From NCBI RefSeq assembly GCF_002939385.1, contig NZ_MULI01000010.1, positions 1-64,000 of the forward strand: a stretch of DNA of 64,000 nucleotides. Reading direction: 5' to 3'. The translations under genes were made by a program, and so were the position numbers. Source of the stretch: Streptomyces sp. MH60. Its GTDB lineage: Bacteria; Actinomycetota; Actinomycetes; Streptomycetales; Streptomycetaceae. Position 1 is the first letter of the stretch, and every line of letters starts with the position of its first letter. This document shows positions 48,924 to 57,933 of this stretch, piece after piece. The notes beneath the pieces are model-generated. The model saw only the letters and a program-made list of their open reading frames with translations. It was not told where the DNA came from and made no database searches.

Positions 48924-49922
48924 ATGGCAACCCGTGCCGTCGCCCGTCGTAAGTCCGCCGCCGGCGAGACCTCCGGCTCGGCAACCAGCGTCCGCGCGAA
49001 CGGCGGCGAGCTCGCCGACCGCGATCTGGTCGGCATGTACCTCGACGAGATCGCCCGGACACCGCTGCTCGACGCCGCCAAGGAGGTCGAGCTGTCCCAG
49101 ACCATCGAGGCGGGTGTGTTCGCGCGGCAGGTCCTCGAAGGGTACGAGGAGACCGGGGCGGACGCCACCCGTGAGGAACTCCAGGCTCTGATCGACGAGG
49201 GCGAGCGGGCGAAGGACGTCTTCATCCGCTCCAACCTCCGCCTGGTCGTCGCGGTCGCCCGCCGCTACCCGCGCAGCGGTCTGCCGCTCCTCGACCTGAT
49301 CCAGGAGGGCAACGCCGGCCTGGTCCGCGCGGTCGAGAAGTTCGACTACCGCAAGGGCTTCAAGTTCTCGACGTACGCGACCTGGTGGATCCGTCAGGCC
49401 ATCACCCGCTCCATCGCCGACCAGTCGCGCACCATCCGGCTGCCCGTCCACCTGGTGGAGGAGCTGGGCCGGATCCGTCGTGTGCAGCGCGAGTTCAACC
49501 GGGAGCACGGCCGCGAGCCGGAGCCCGCCGAGATCGCAGCCGAGCTGGGCTCGACGCCGGAGCGCGTCACCGACGTGCTCGACTGGGCCCGCGACCCGGT
49601 CTCGCTGAACATGTCGGTGGACGACGAGGGCGAGACCCAGTTCGGCGACCTGCTGGAGGACACCTCGGCCGTGTCGCCCGAGCAGTCGGTGCTGACCCTG
49701 CTGCGCAGCGAGGAGCTGGACGACCTCATCGGCCGCCTCGACCCGCGCACGGCCTCCATCATCAAGATGCGGTACGGCATCGACGACGGCCGCGAGCGCA
49801 CGCTGACCGAGGTCGGCAAGGAGCACGGCCTCACCCGTGAGCGCATCCGCCAGATCGAGAAGCACGCGCTGCTGGAGCTGAAGAAGCTGGCCCGCGACAC
49901 CGGCTTCGAGGCTGCGGCGTAA
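48924..49922 (+). CDS. hrdD: HrdD, group 2 RNA polymerase sigma factor
   Basis: 332 aa from ATG 48924 (MATRAVARRKSAAGETSGSA), the length of S. coelicolor HrdD. Sigma-70 regions: 1.2 DLVGMYLDEIARTPLLDAAK, 2.1-2.4 FIRSNLRLVVAVARRYPRSG and KFDYRKGFKFSTYATWWIRQ with AITRSIADQSRTIRLPVH, region 3, and 4.2 TLTEVGKEHGLTRERIRQIE. It is non-essential in S. coelicolor and its regulon overlaps that of HrdB; SigR-dependent transcription links it to redox stress. Single gene followed by an unusually long spacer. Confidence 0.96.
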   Translation: MATRAVARRKSAAGETSGSATSVRANGGELADRDLVGMYLDEIARTPLLDAAKEVELSQTIEAGVFARQVLEGYEETGADATREELQALIDEGERAKDVFIRSNLRLVVAVARRYPRSGLPLLDLIQEGNAGLVRAVEKFDYRKGFKFSTYATWWIRQAITRSIADQSRTIRLPVHLVEELGRIRRVQREFNREHGREPEPAEIAAELGSTPERVTDVLDWARDPVSLNMSVDDEGETQFGDLLEDTSAVSPEQSVLTLLRSEELDDLIGRLDPRTASIIKMRYGIDDGRERTLTEVGKEHGLTRERIRQIEKHALLELKKLARDTGFEAAA

Positions 49923-50185
49923 CGCGGCCGGGACGACGGCCGGGTGTGCGGCCCGGCCGCCGCGTGACGCGGGGGCGTGACGTGGCGGATGGGGCGTACG
50001 CCGGTGGTCGCACCCCGCGCGAACATGGCTGTACAACGCTGCTTCAACTCGCGGCGGCCGGGAACAAGACGTTCGGGGCCCCTCGGTCAGAAGCCGGGCA
50101 ACGGCCCCGCACCCCCGCACCCGCGCCACCACCGCAGCGCACTGGACCACGTCCCGACGCACTCCCCCCGGCGCCGGGACTTCCC

Positions 50186-50232
50186 GAGCCGGGCTGCGGC
50201 GCCCCTCCCCCCGGGGTGCCGCAGCCCGGCTC
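50186..50232. terminator. 20-bp hairpin downstream of hrdD
   Basis: Arms 50186-50205 (GAGCCGGGCTGCGGCGCCCC) and 50213-50232 with one mismatch and a 7-nt loop, ~265 nt past the hrdD stop. A strong candidate hrdD terminator, or a stable element of an RNA encoded in the spacer. Confidence 0.65.
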
Positions 50233-50284
50233 CACTCCTTCTCCTGCGAGCACCAGGCCGGCCGCGAGCCGGGGCAGAGCGGAA

Positions 50285-50323
50285 GGCGGGCCACCCCGAA
50301 CCTGAACCCCGGGGTGGCCCGCC
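50285..50323. terminator. 14-bp hairpin upstream of the TetR gene
   Basis: Arms GGCGGGCCACCCCG (50285-50298) and CGGGGTGGCCCGCC (50310-50323), perfect, 11-nt loop. It lies just before the promoter-like stretch of the downstream TetR gene. Confidence 0.6.
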
Positions 50324-50361
50324 GGATGGCAGATTCTGCCACAGCGGCATAGCCTGCCGAA

Positions 50362-51096
50362 GTGAGCAGCACGGTTCCAGCAACCCCCGCCCCCGGGCCG
50401 GGGTCGGTCCCGCCGGTCCCATCGATCGGATCGGTCGGGCCGGTCGGATCGGTCTCCCTGACCGAGCGGCGCAAGGCCGAGACCCGGATGGAGATCGCCC
50501 GCGCGGCGGCCCGCCTCTTCGCCGGCCAGGGCCTGCGGGCCACCCGGGCCGAGGACATCGCCAAGGCGGCGGGTGTCGCCCCGCGCACCTTCTACCGCTA
50601 CTTCGCCGCCAAAGAGGAGGCGGTCGCCCCGCTCTATGCCCTGGGCGCCGAGCGCTGGGTACGGGCGGTGCGCGAGGCCCCGGCCGAACTGTCCCCGTCC
50701 GCGGCCCTGGAACACGCCGCGCGGCACACGCTGACCCCCGGCGCCGGTGTGTCGGCGCCCTCCTGGGAGTGGGCCCGCGCCCTCGTCCGCCTGGCCGAGG
50801 GCAGTCCGGCACTGCGCAAGGTGTGGGCGGAGGTCTGCCACTCCACGGAGCGGGGGCTGGTGGAGGCGCTGGCCGCGCGGATGTCCGGCGGCGACGACAA
50901 CGTTGCCGCACGGCTGGCCGCCTCCCCCCGGCTGCACTTCGCGGCCGCGGTGGCGGGCGCGGCCGTCCGCGTCGCGACGGAGCACTGGGCGTCGTCGTCC
51001 TCCCAGGAGACACGCAGCCCCCTGGACCAGGCACTGCTCAACCTGGAGGTGCTGCGGGGGTTCGCGTGGGGGGACGGCGCCTCCGGACAGGGGTGA
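50362..51096 (+). CDS. TetR-family regulator (SCO3201-like)
   Basis: 244 aa from GTG 50362 (VSSTVPATPAPGPGSVPPVP), a Pro/Ser/Gly-rich leader of ~30 residues before the HTH RLFAGQGLRATRAEDIAKAA then GVAPRTFYRYFAAKEEAVAP. The C-terminal domain is helical. From memory, the gene next to hrdD in S. coelicolor (SCO3201) is a TetR regulator whose overexpression blocks antibiotic production and sporulation; adjacency and length support equivalence. Confidence 0.87.
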   Translation: MSSTVPATPAPGPGSVPPVPSIGSVGPVGSVSLTERRKAETRMEIARAAARLFAGQGLRATRAEDIAKAAGVAPRTFYRYFAAKEEAVAPLYALGAERWVRAVREAPAELSPSAALEHAARHTLTPGAGVSAPSWEWARALVRLAEGSPALRKVWAEVCHSTERGLVEALAARMSGGDDNVAARLAASPRLHFAAAVAGAAVRVATEHWASSSSQETRSPLDQALLNLEVLRGFAWGDGASGQG

Positions 51097-51122
51097 GAGG
51101 CCGGGGCGTGCCCCGCCCCCGG

Positions 51123-52094
51123 TCAGTCGGTGCCCGCCGCCCGGCCCAGTCGGGCGCCCAGCTCCCGTACGCAGTCCACCAGTTCCGCCGGTTCGCGGAC
51201 GCGGAACTCCAGGCCGGTCGTCGCCAGGCGGGCCGCGATCCACTCCACCGAGCCGGACACCGTGGCCCGCACCACGCACGCCGAGTCGCCGTCCACCGCC
51301 TCCGGCGTTCCCAGCCAGTGGGGCAGCAGCGGGGCGACGGTATCGGCCGGTGCGTGGAAGACGACCACGATCTCGTAGGAGTCGTTCCGGCGCTGCATCG
51401 AGTGCCGTAGGTATTCGGCCGCGTCCCCGGTCGGCAGCTCCCGCGGAGCGAACCGCGCCCCCGTGGCGAAGGGCTCGCTCACCCGGTCGACCCGGAAGGT
51501 CCGCCAGTCGTCCCGGTCGAGGTCGTAGGCGACCAGGTACCAGCGCCGCCCCGTCGACACCAGCCGGTACGGCTCCGTCACGCGGCGCGTCTCGCTGCCG
51601 TCCGCCGCGCGGTAGGCGAACCGCAGCCGCTCGTGCCCGGCCACCGTCGAGGCCATCACGGTCAGCGTCTCGGGCGCGATGCTCGGCCCGTCCCCGCTGG
51701 TCAGCGGCGTGGTCGCGGACTGGAGCGTGGTGACCCGGTGCCGCAGCCGGGACGGCAGCACCTGCTCCAGCTTGGCGAGGGCCCGCACCGACGCCTCGTC
51801 CAGGCCCGCGACCGCGTGGCCCGCGCCGGCCCGCAGCCCGACCGCGATGGCCACCGCCTCCTCGTCGTCGAGGACGAGCGGCGGCATCGCCTTGCCCGCC
51901 ACCAGCCGGTAGCCACCGTCGGCACCCATCGTCGCCTGGACCGGATAGCCCAGTTCGCGCAGGCGGTCGATGTCCCGCCGGACCGTGCGCCGGGAGACCC
52001 CGAGCCGGTCGGCCAGCTCGCCGCCGGGCCATTCGCGGGGCGTCTGCAGGAGCGAGAGGAGCGTCAGCAGCCGGGCTGGAGTGTCCGTCGTCAT
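51123..52094 (-). CDS. WYL-domain transcriptional regulator (HTH-WYL-WCX)
   Basis: 323 aa. N-terminal HTH (GGELADRLGVSRRTVRRDID), WYL domain (LRFAYRAADGSETRRVTEPY, RWYLVAYDLDRDDWRTFRVD with the W-Y-L triad) and a C-terminal WCX extension (AARLATTGLEFRVREPAELV). WYL proteins bind nucleotides, nucleic acid or small ligands. It diverges from the DHA2 exporter over 62 bp; that gap holds GTGTCC (52095-52100) and GGACAC (52119-52124), a possible operator. Confidence 0.9.
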   Translation of the reverse strand: MTTDTPARLLTLLSLLQTPREWPGGELADRLGVSRRTVRRDIDRLRELGYPVQATMGADGGYRLVAGKAMPPLVLDDEEAVAIAVGLRAGAGHAVAGLDEASVRALAKLEQVLPSRLRHRVTTLQSATTPLTSGDGPSIAPETLTVMASTVAGHERLRFAYRAADGSETRRVTEPYRLVSTGRRWYLVAYDLDRDDWRTFRVDRVSEPFATGARFAPRELPTGDAAEYLRHSMQRRNDSYEIVVVFHAPADTVAPLLPHWLGTPEAVDGDSACVVRATVSGSVEWIAARLATTGLEFRVREPAELVDCVRELGARLGRAAGTD

Positions 52095-52156
52095 GTGTCC
52101 GAGGATGCCGCAGATCTAGGACACGATCCGACCTACTGGCCCCCTAGGTTCCTTCC

Positions 52157-53707
52157 ATGACCTCCAAGCAGACCCCCGACCCGGCTCCCGACCCGGCTCC
52201 CGACCCGGCTCCCGTCCCGCCCGCCGTGCCCGCCGCGGGCGATCGGCGTCGCTGGTTCGCCCTCGCGATCGTGATGACCGCGGCGTTCATGGACCTGGTG
52301 GACGTCACCATCGTCAACATCGCCATCCCCTCCATCCAGAGGGACGAGGGCGCCTCCTTCAGCCAGATCCAGTGGATCACCGCCGGTTACGCCCTCGCCT
52401 TCGCGGCCGGTCTGATCACCGGCGGACGGCTCGGCGACATCCACGGCCGCAAGCGGGTCTTCCTCGTCGGCATCGGCGGCTTCACCCTGGCCTCGGCGCT
52501 GTGCGGCCTCGCCGCCAACCCGGAGATGCTGGTCGCCTCCCGCATCCTCCAGGGCGGCATGGCGGCGCTGATGGTGCCGCAGGTGCTGTCGATCGTGCAC
52601 GCCACCTTCCCGGCGCACGAACGCGGCAAGGTCTTCGGGCTGTTCGGCGCGATCGTCGGACTCGGGGCCGTCTCCGGTCCGCTGCTGGGCGCCCTGCTCA
52701 CCGAGTGGAACCTCTTCGGGCTCGAATGGCGGCCCATCTTCCTCATCAACCTGCCGGTCGGCATCGCGGGCCTCGTCCTCGGCAGCCGCTTCATCACGGA
52801 GTCGAAGGCGCCGCGCGCCCTGCGGCTCGACCTGGTCGGGGTCGCGCTGGTCACCCTCGGACTGCTGATGCTGATCTACCCGCTCACCCGGGGCGAGGAG
52901 CTGGGCTGGCCGCTGTGGGGGTACCTCTCCATGGCCGGGTCGGTCGTGGTCCTCGCGGTCCTGGTCGCCTACGAGCGGCGCAAGAGCGCCCGGGACGGCT
53001 CACCGCTGGTGGAGCTGTCGCTGTTCAAGGTGAAGAGCTTCGCGGCCGGGATCGCCGTGCAGACCGTCTTCGGCGTCGCGCTCGGCATCTTCTTCCTGGT
53101 GTGGACGCTGTACCTGCAGTACGGGCTCGGCTGGAGCCCGCTGCGGGCCGGCCTGACCGGCGTACCGTTCTCCATCGCCGTGTCCACGGCCGCCGGGATC
53201 TCGGTGCAGAAGCTGGTCCCGCGCTTCGGGCGCAAGGTGCTCCAGGCGGGCGCGCTGGTGATGGCGGCCGGAGTGCTCCTCTACGTGTGGGAGTCCGGGC
53301 GCTACGGGCTCGCCATCACGTCCTGGCAGATGGCCCTGCCGCTGGTCGTGATGGGGCTCGGCATGGGCCTGATCGTCGCGCCGCTGACCGACGCGGTGCT
53401 GTCCCAGGTGCCGCGCGAGCACGCCGGGGCGGCGTCGGGGCTCATCAACACCGTGCAGCAGATGGGCAACGCGCTCGGACTCGGACTGGTGTCGGTGGTC
53501 TTCTTCGGCACGATGAGCGACCACCTCACCCCCGCCCGCATCGGCCCGGCCTACGTGGACGCCTTCCAGAACGCGCTGGGGTGGGTGGCCGCGGTGCTGG
53601 CCGGCATCTTCCTGCTGATGTTCGCGCTGCCCAGGCGCCCGGCCCAGCACGTGGAAGGGGGCGGGGCGGAGGACCCGGCGCAGGAGAAGGAGCCCGCGCT
53701 GGTCTGA
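52157..53707 (+). CDS. MFS exporter, DHA2 (14-TMS) family
   Basis: 516 aa. A repeated Asp-Pro-Ala-Pro leader (PDPAPDPAPDPAPVPPA) precedes helix 1 with MTAAFMDLVDVTIVNIAIPS. Motif A is GGRLGDIHGRKRVFL and motif C VFGLFGAIVGLGAVSGPLLG. About fourteen helices. It is probably a drug or metabolite exporter controlled by the divergent WYL regulator. The leader is encoded by a short tandem repeat (GACCCGGCTCCC) that could vary in length. Confidence 0.9.
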   Translation: MTSKQTPDPAPDPAPDPAPVPPAVPAAGDRRRWFALAIVMTAAFMDLVDVTIVNIAIPSIQRDEGASFSQIQWITAGYALAFAAGLITGGRLGDIHGRKRVFLVGIGGFTLASALCGLAANPEMLVASRILQGGMAALMVPQVLSIVHATFPAHERGKVFGLFGAIVGLGAVSGPLLGALLTEWNLFGLEWRPIFLINLPVGIAGLVLGSRFITESKAPRALRLDLVGVALVTLGLLMLIYPLTRGEELGWPLWGYLSMAGSVVVLAVLVAYERRKSARDGSPLVELSLFKVKSFAAGIAVQTVFGVALGIFFLVWTLYLQYGLGWSPLRAGLTGVPFSIAVSTAAGISVQKLVPRFGRKVLQAGALVMAAGVLLYVWESGRYGLAITSWQMALPLVVMGLGMGLIVAPLTDAVLSQVPREHAGAASGLINTVQQMGNALGLGLVSVVFFGTMSDHLTPARIGPAYVDAFQNALGWVAAVLAGIFLLMFALPRRPAQHVEGGGAEDPAQEKEPALV

Positions 53708-53727
53708 GACCGCGGCGGACGAGTCGG

Positions 53728-53774
53728 CGAAGGGGCGGGTCCGGCAGCACGAAGGTGCCGGACCCGCCCCTTCG
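53728..53774 (+). terminator. 19-bp perfect terminator hairpin after the MFS exporter
   Basis: Arms 53728-53746 (CGAAGGGGCGGGTCCGGCA) and 53756-53774, perfectly complementary, 9-nt loop, ~20 nt past the stop. It separates the exporter from the fru operon. Confidence 0.85.
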
Positions 53775-53824
53775 GCACGCCGTCCCACCGTCACGCCGAT
53801 CAGGCGCCCGACCCACACATGCCC

Positions 53825-53890
53825 GTTCATGTCTGTTTGAGTCCGAACGCTTCTGCTTGCTGTTTACATTCCGGAAAACCGGGCGTAGCC
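53825..53890 (+). promoter_or_regulatory. Promoter/operator of the fructose operon
   Basis: An AT-richer stretch with repeated TCTGTTTGAGTCC and TGCTGTTTACATTCC elements (TGTTT direct repeats ~29 nt apart) upstream of fruR. DeoR-type repressors bind such TGTTT/AAACA-containing repeats, so autoregulation by FruR with fructose-1-phosphate as inducer is likely. Confidence 0.55.
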
Positions 53891-53936
53891 TCCGAGAGAA
53901 ACCACAGGTTCGGGCACAGGTCGGAGGTGAACGGTC

Positions 53937-54698
53937 ATGTACGCACCGGAGCGGCAGCAGGAGATCCTCCGGCTCGCCCGGGACGGCGGCCGGGTGGACG
54001 TGGTGTCGCTGGCCGAGGAGTTCCAGGTGACGGCGGAGACCATCCGCCGCGACCTCAAGGCGCTCGACCGCGCCGGTCTGCTCCGCCGGGTGCACGGCGG
54101 CGCGATCCCGGCCGGGCGGCTCGACTTCGAACCGGACCTCGCCGAGCGCGAGTCCACGGCCGCCGACGAGAAGGACCGCATCGCCAGGGCGGCCCTCGCG
54201 GAACTGCCGGCCGAGGGCACGATGATCCTCGACGCCGGTTCCACGGTGGCCCGCATGGCCGCGGCGATCCCGCCGGAGGCCTCGCTGACCGTGGTCACCC
54301 ACAGCCTGCCCATCGCCGCCCGGCTCGCCGACCACCCCGGCATCCAGCTCCACCTGGTCGGAGGGCGCGTGCGGCACCGTACGCGGGCCGCCGTGGACGC
54401 CTGGGCGCTGCGCGCGTACGGCGAGATCCGCGCCGACGTGGCCGTGGTGGCGGCCAACGGCTTCTCCGTGGAGCACGGCCTGACCACCCCCGACCTCGCC
54501 GAGGCCGCCGTCAAGCGGGCCGCCCTGACCGCCGCCCGGCGCGTGGTGCTGCTCGCCGACTCCTCCAAGTACGCCCAGGAGCACTTCGCCCGCTTCGGCG
54601 CCCTGAGCGACGTGGACCTGCTGATCACCGACAACGGACTGACCCCCGAGGACGCGGGCGGCATCGAGCGCGCCGGCACGGAAGTAGTACGCGCATGA
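53937..54698 (+). CDS. fruR: DeoR-family fructose operon repressor
   Basis: 253 aa (MYAPERQQEILRLARDGGRV). N-terminal DeoR HTH: VDVVSLAEEFQVTAETIRRD then LKALDRAGLLRRVHGGAI, the LxxxGxxxRxHGGA signature. The C-terminal ISOCOT sugar-phosphate sensor domain has ILDAGSTVARMA and GFSVEHGLTTPDLAEAAVKR, the phosphosugar loops. First gene of fruR-fruK-fruA; its stop overlaps the fruK start (ATGA). Confidence 0.92.
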   Translation: MYAPERQQEILRLARDGGRVDVVSLAEEFQVTAETIRRDLKALDRAGLLRRVHGGAIPAGRLDFEPDLAERESTAADEKDRIARAALAELPAEGTMILDAGSTVARMAAAIPPEASLTVVTHSLPIAARLADHPGIQLHLVGGRVRHRTRAAVDAWALRAYGEIRADVAVVAANGFSVEHGLTTPDLAEAAVKRAALTAARRVVLLADSSKYAQEHFARFGALSDVDLLITDNGLTPEDAGGIERAGTEVVRA

Positions 54699-55642
54699 TC
54701 CTGACCGTCACCCCCAACCCGTCGCTGGACCGCACCTACGAGGTGCCCTCCCTCGACCGCGGCGAGGTCGTCCGCGCCACCGGCGAGCGGGTCGACCCCG
54801 GCGGCAAGGGCGTGAACGTCTCGCGCGCGGTGACCGCCGCCGGGCAGCGCACCGTGGCGGTGCTGCCGCTGGGCGGGGCCCCGGGCGCACTCGTCGCCGA
54901 CCTGCTCGACGCGCAGGGCATCGAGGTGGCGCCGGTGCCGATCACCGGGCCCACCCGTTCCAACATCGCGCTCGCCGAGGCCGACGGCGTCCTGACCAAG
55001 ATCAACGCACCGGGCCCCGAACTCACCCCGGCCGAACGGGAACTGCTCCTGGAGACCGTACGGCGCCAGTCGCCCGGTGCGGACTGGATCGCCTGCTGCG
55101 GCAGCCTGCCCCGCGGACTCGCCCCCTCCTGGTACGCCGACCTGGTCGCCCGGGCGCACGCCGCCGGGGTCCGCATCGCCCTGGACACCTCCGGACCGGC
55201 CCTCCTGCGGGCCCTGCGCGAGCGGCCCGACGTGGTCAAGCCGAACGCCGAGGAGCTGGCCGAGGCCGTCGGGCGTCCGCTGGCCACGGTCGGCGACGCG
55301 GTGAAGGCCGCCGAGGAACTGCGGGAGCTGGGCGCCCGTTCCGTGCTCGCCAGCCTCGGCGCCGACGGGCAGCTGCTCGTGGACGACGCGGGTACCTGGT
55401 TCGGCACCGCCCGCGTGGACGCCGTCCGCAGCAACGTCGGCGCCGGTGACTCCTCCCTCGCCGGTTTCCTCGTCGCCGGGGGCACCGGCCCCGGCGCCCT
55501 CGCCTCCGCCGTCGCGCACGGCGCCGCCGCCGTCCAGCTGCCCGGCAGCGTGATGCCGACGCCGCACGACCTGGACCCGGCCGCCGTGACGGTCACCTCC
55601 GAGGTGCCTGTCAACCGCGCACTGAAGGAGCCGGCGTCATGA
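54695..55642 (+). CDS. fruK: 1-phosphofructokinase
   Basis: 315 aa from ATG 54695. PfkB-family: MILTVTPNPSLDRTYEVPSL start, GGKGVNVSRAVTAAGQRTVA substrate loop, and C-terminal GAGDSSLAGFLVAGG with the catalytic Asp. It phosphorylates fructose-1-phosphate, delivered by FruA, to fructose-1,6-bisphosphate. Translational overlap with fruR (4 nt) and with the small ORF downstream (4 nt). Confidence 0.95.
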   Translation: MILTVTPNPSLDRTYEVPSLDRGEVVRATGERVDPGGKGVNVSRAVTAAGQRTVAVLPLGGAPGALVADLLDAQGIEVAPVPITGPTRSNIALAEADGVLTKINAPGPELTPAERELLLETVRRQSPGADWIACCGSLPRGLAPSWYADLVARAHAAGVRIALDTSGPALLRALRERPDVVKPNAEELAEAVGRPLATVGDAVKAAEELRELGARSVLASLGADGQLLVDDAGTWFGTARVDAVRSNVGAGDSSLAGFLVAGGTGPGALASAVAHGAAAVQLPGSVMPTPHDLDPAAVTVTSEVPVNRALKEPAS

Positions 55643-55785
55643 ACCCCGCTCCCTCCCGCGGCCCGTCCCACGGCTCCCTCCCCAGGGCCGTCCCCGACCC
55701 CCACCGCTGTGCCCCCGTCCCCCTCCCCGCCCCCGCCCCTCACCCCACGTTCCGGGCGATACGCGAGCTAAGGAGCCCGCGATGA
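55639..55785 (+). CDS. 48-codon Pro/Arg-rich ORF bridging fruK and fruA
   Basis: An ORF starting at ATG 55639, overlapping the fruK stop (ATGA), and ending in a TGA that overlaps the fruA ATG by the same 4-nt ATGA. It encodes MNPAPSRGPSHGSLPRAVPD and a Pro-rich continuation, ending FRAIRELRSPR. No homology recognised. It may be a real small protein, or merely a translated spacer that couples FruA synthesis to FruK. Its codons are C-rich in all positions, unlike typical GC3 genes. Confidence 0.4.
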   Translation: MNPAPSRGPSHGSLPRAVPDPHRCAPVPLPAPAPHPTFRAIRELRSPR

Positions 55786-57890
55786 GCGACATGATCACCG
55801 CGGACCTGGTCGACCTCGACCTGTCCGCCGACACCAAGGAAGCGGCGGCACGCGCCCTCGCCGAGCGGATGGTGGCCCTGGGCCGGGTGACCGACCTGGA
55901 GGGCTTCCTCGCCGACGTGGCCGCCCGTGAGGCGCAGATGCCGACCGGCCTCGACGGCGGCATCGGCATCCCGCACTGCCGCAGCGAGCACGTCACCGAG
56001 CCGACGCTCGCCTTCGGTCGCAGCGCGGCCGGCGTCGACTTCGGGGCGGCGGACGGACCGGCCGACCTGATCTTCCTGATCGCCGCTCCGGCGGGCGCCG
56101 ACGACGCCCACCTGACGATCCTCTCCTCGCTGGCCCGGCAGTTGATGAACGCCGAGTTCACCGACGCGCTGCGCTCGGCGGGTGACGCGGCGGCCGCCGC
56201 CGCGCTGATCCGCGGGGAGGAACCGGCACCGGCCGAGGACGCCGGCACCCCCGAGGAGCCCGCGGCCGACGCGGACACCCCGGACACCGGGGCGGTCCCG
56301 GCGGCGGCCTCCGCCGGGACCGCCCCGGGCAGCACCGGCCGGGATCCCGGCGGGCCCGACCGCCCGTTCCGGATCGTCGCCGTCACCTCCTGTCCCACCG
56401 GCATCGCGCACACCTACATGGCGGCCGAGTCGCTGGAGAACGCGGGGCGCGAGGAGGGCGTCGAGGTCGTCGTCGAGACCCAGGGCTCGGCCGGGTTCAC
56501 CCGGCTCGACCCGGCGGTGATCGCGGCGGCGGACGGCGTCATCCTCGCCCACGACGTGGCCGTGCGCGAGAAGGACCGCTTCGCCGGGAAGCCCACCGTC
56601 GACACCGGCGTCAAGGCCGCCATCAACCGGCCCGGCGAGCTGATCGGCGAGGTCCGCGACAAGGCGGCCCGCGGCGAGGTCACGGCGGCAGCCGTCGGCG
56701 GCCGGGGCGGTGACGGCGGCGCGACGCCCGTCGAGCGCGGCGGCGAGTCCGGCGAGGGCTACGGAACCAAGCTCCGCAAGTGGCTGATGTCCGGCGTCAG
56801 TTACATGGTCCCGTTCGTCGCCGCGGGCGGTCTGCTGATCGCCCTGGGCTTCGCGATCGGCGGCTATGAGATCAACAAGGCGCCCTCCGTGATGGACCAC
56901 TTCGTGTGGACCCAGGCGGACAGCTGGGCCGCGCTGCTGTTCCAGATCGGCGGCGTGGCCTTCGCCTTCCTCGTCCCGGTGCTGGCCGGCTACATCGCCT
57001 ACGGCATGGCCGACCGGCCGGGCCTGGTCCCCGGCTTCGTCGGCGGCTCGATCGCGCTGACCATCAACGCCGGGTTCCTCGGCGGTCTCGCGGCCGGTCT
57101 GATCTCCGGCGCGGTGGTGCTGGCGATCCAGCGGGTACCGATACCGAAGGCGCTGCGCGGCATCATGCCGGTGGTGGTGATCCCGCTCGTCTCGGCGGCG
57201 GTCGTCGGGTTCCTGATGTTCGTCGTGATCGGCAAGCCCATCGCGTCCGCCCAGTCCGGGATGACCGACTGGCTCAACGGACTGTCCGGCGCCAACGCGG
57301 TCCTGCTCGGCGCGCTGCTCGGCCTGATGATGTGCTTCGACCTCGGCGGCCCGGTCAACAAGGTCGCCTACACCTTCGCCACCGCGGGCATCGCGGTCGC
57401 CAGCCCCAGCGACTCCGCGATGAAGATCATGGCGGCGGTGATGGCGGCCGGCATGGTCCCGCCGCTGGCGATGGCCCTGGCCACCACGGTGCGCGGCCGG
57501 CTCTTCAACGCCGCCGAGCGCGAGAACGGCAAGGCCGCCTGGGTCCTGGGCGCCTCCTTCATCTCCGAGGGCGCCATCCCGTTCGCCGCGGCCGACCCGC
57601 TGCGCGTCATCCCGTCCTCGATGGTGGGCGGCGCGGTCACCGGCGCTCTGTCGATGGCCTTCGGCGCGACGCTGCGCGCCCCGCACGGCGGCATCTTCGT
57701 GGTCCCGCTGATCGGCAACCCGCTGCTCTACCTGGTCGCCATCGCGGCCGGGGTCTGCGTCACCACGGCCCTGGTGATCGTCCTCAAGGGGCTGCGCAAG
57801 CCGGTGACGGGCACCTCGGCCCAGGGACCCGGCGGGGGCGCGGGCCCGTCGGCCCCGACGCCGGGGGCCGAACAGCCGGTGGCCGCGTAA
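55782..57890 (+). CDS. fruA: PTS fructose permease, fused EIIA-EIIB-EIIC
   Basis: 702 aa from ATG 55782 with AGGAG upstream. EIIA (~1-145) with phospho-His in GGIGIPHCRSEHVTEPTLAF; Ala/Pro linker; EIIB (~190-285) with phospho-Cys in IVAVTSCPTGIAHTYMAAES; EIIC (~325-680) with about nine to ten helices (SYMVPFVAAGGLLIALGFAI, AFLVPVLAGYIAYGMADRPG). It imports fructose as fructose-1-phosphate, using phosphate from HPr. C-terminal Gly/Pro/Ala tail. Confidence 0.96.
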   Translation: MSDMITADLVDLDLSADTKEAAARALAERMVALGRVTDLEGFLADVAAREAQMPTGLDGGIGIPHCRSEHVTEPTLAFGRSAAGVDFGAADGPADLIFLIAAPAGADDAHLTILSSLARQLMNAEFTDALRSAGDAAAAAALIRGEEPAPAEDAGTPEEPAADADTPDTGAVPAAASAGTAPGSTGRDPGGPDRPFRIVAVTSCPTGIAHTYMAAESLENAGREEGVEVVVETQGSAGFTRLDPAVIAAADGVILAHDVAVREKDRFAGKPTVDTGVKAAINRPGELIGEVRDKAARGEVTAAAVGGRGGDGGATPVERGGESGEGYGTKLRKWLMSGVSYMVPFVAAGGLLIALGFAIGGYEINKAPSVMDHFVWTQADSWAALLFQIGGVAFAFLVPVLAGYIAYGMADRPGLVPGFVGGSIALTINAGFLGGLAAGLISGAVVLAIQRVPIPKALRGIMPVVVIPLVSAAVVGFLMFVVIGKPIASAQSGMTDWLNGLSGANAVLLGALLGLMMCFDLGGPVNKVAYTFATAGIAVASPSDSAMKIMAAVMAAGMVPPLAMALATTVRGRLFNAAERENGKAAWVLGASFISEGAIPFAAADPLRVIPSSMVGGAVTGALSMAFGATLRAPHGGIFVVPLIGNPLLYLVAIAAGVCVTTALVIVLKGLRKPVTGTSAQGPGGGAGPSAPTPGAEQPVAA

Positions 57891-57933
57891 CGGGCCGGAC
57901 GGGAGCGGGGCGCGCTACGGGAAGCAGGGCGCG

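Larger units (their letters stand above)
49923..50361. other. 439-nt spacer after hrdD, gene-free apart from hairpins
   Basis: No convincing ORF despite several open frames. It holds two long hairpins (50186-50232 and 50285-50323) and an AT-richer stretch at 50325-50355, likely the TetR promoter (AGATTCTGCCACAGCGGCAT). A small RNA is conceivable. Confidence 0.5.
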
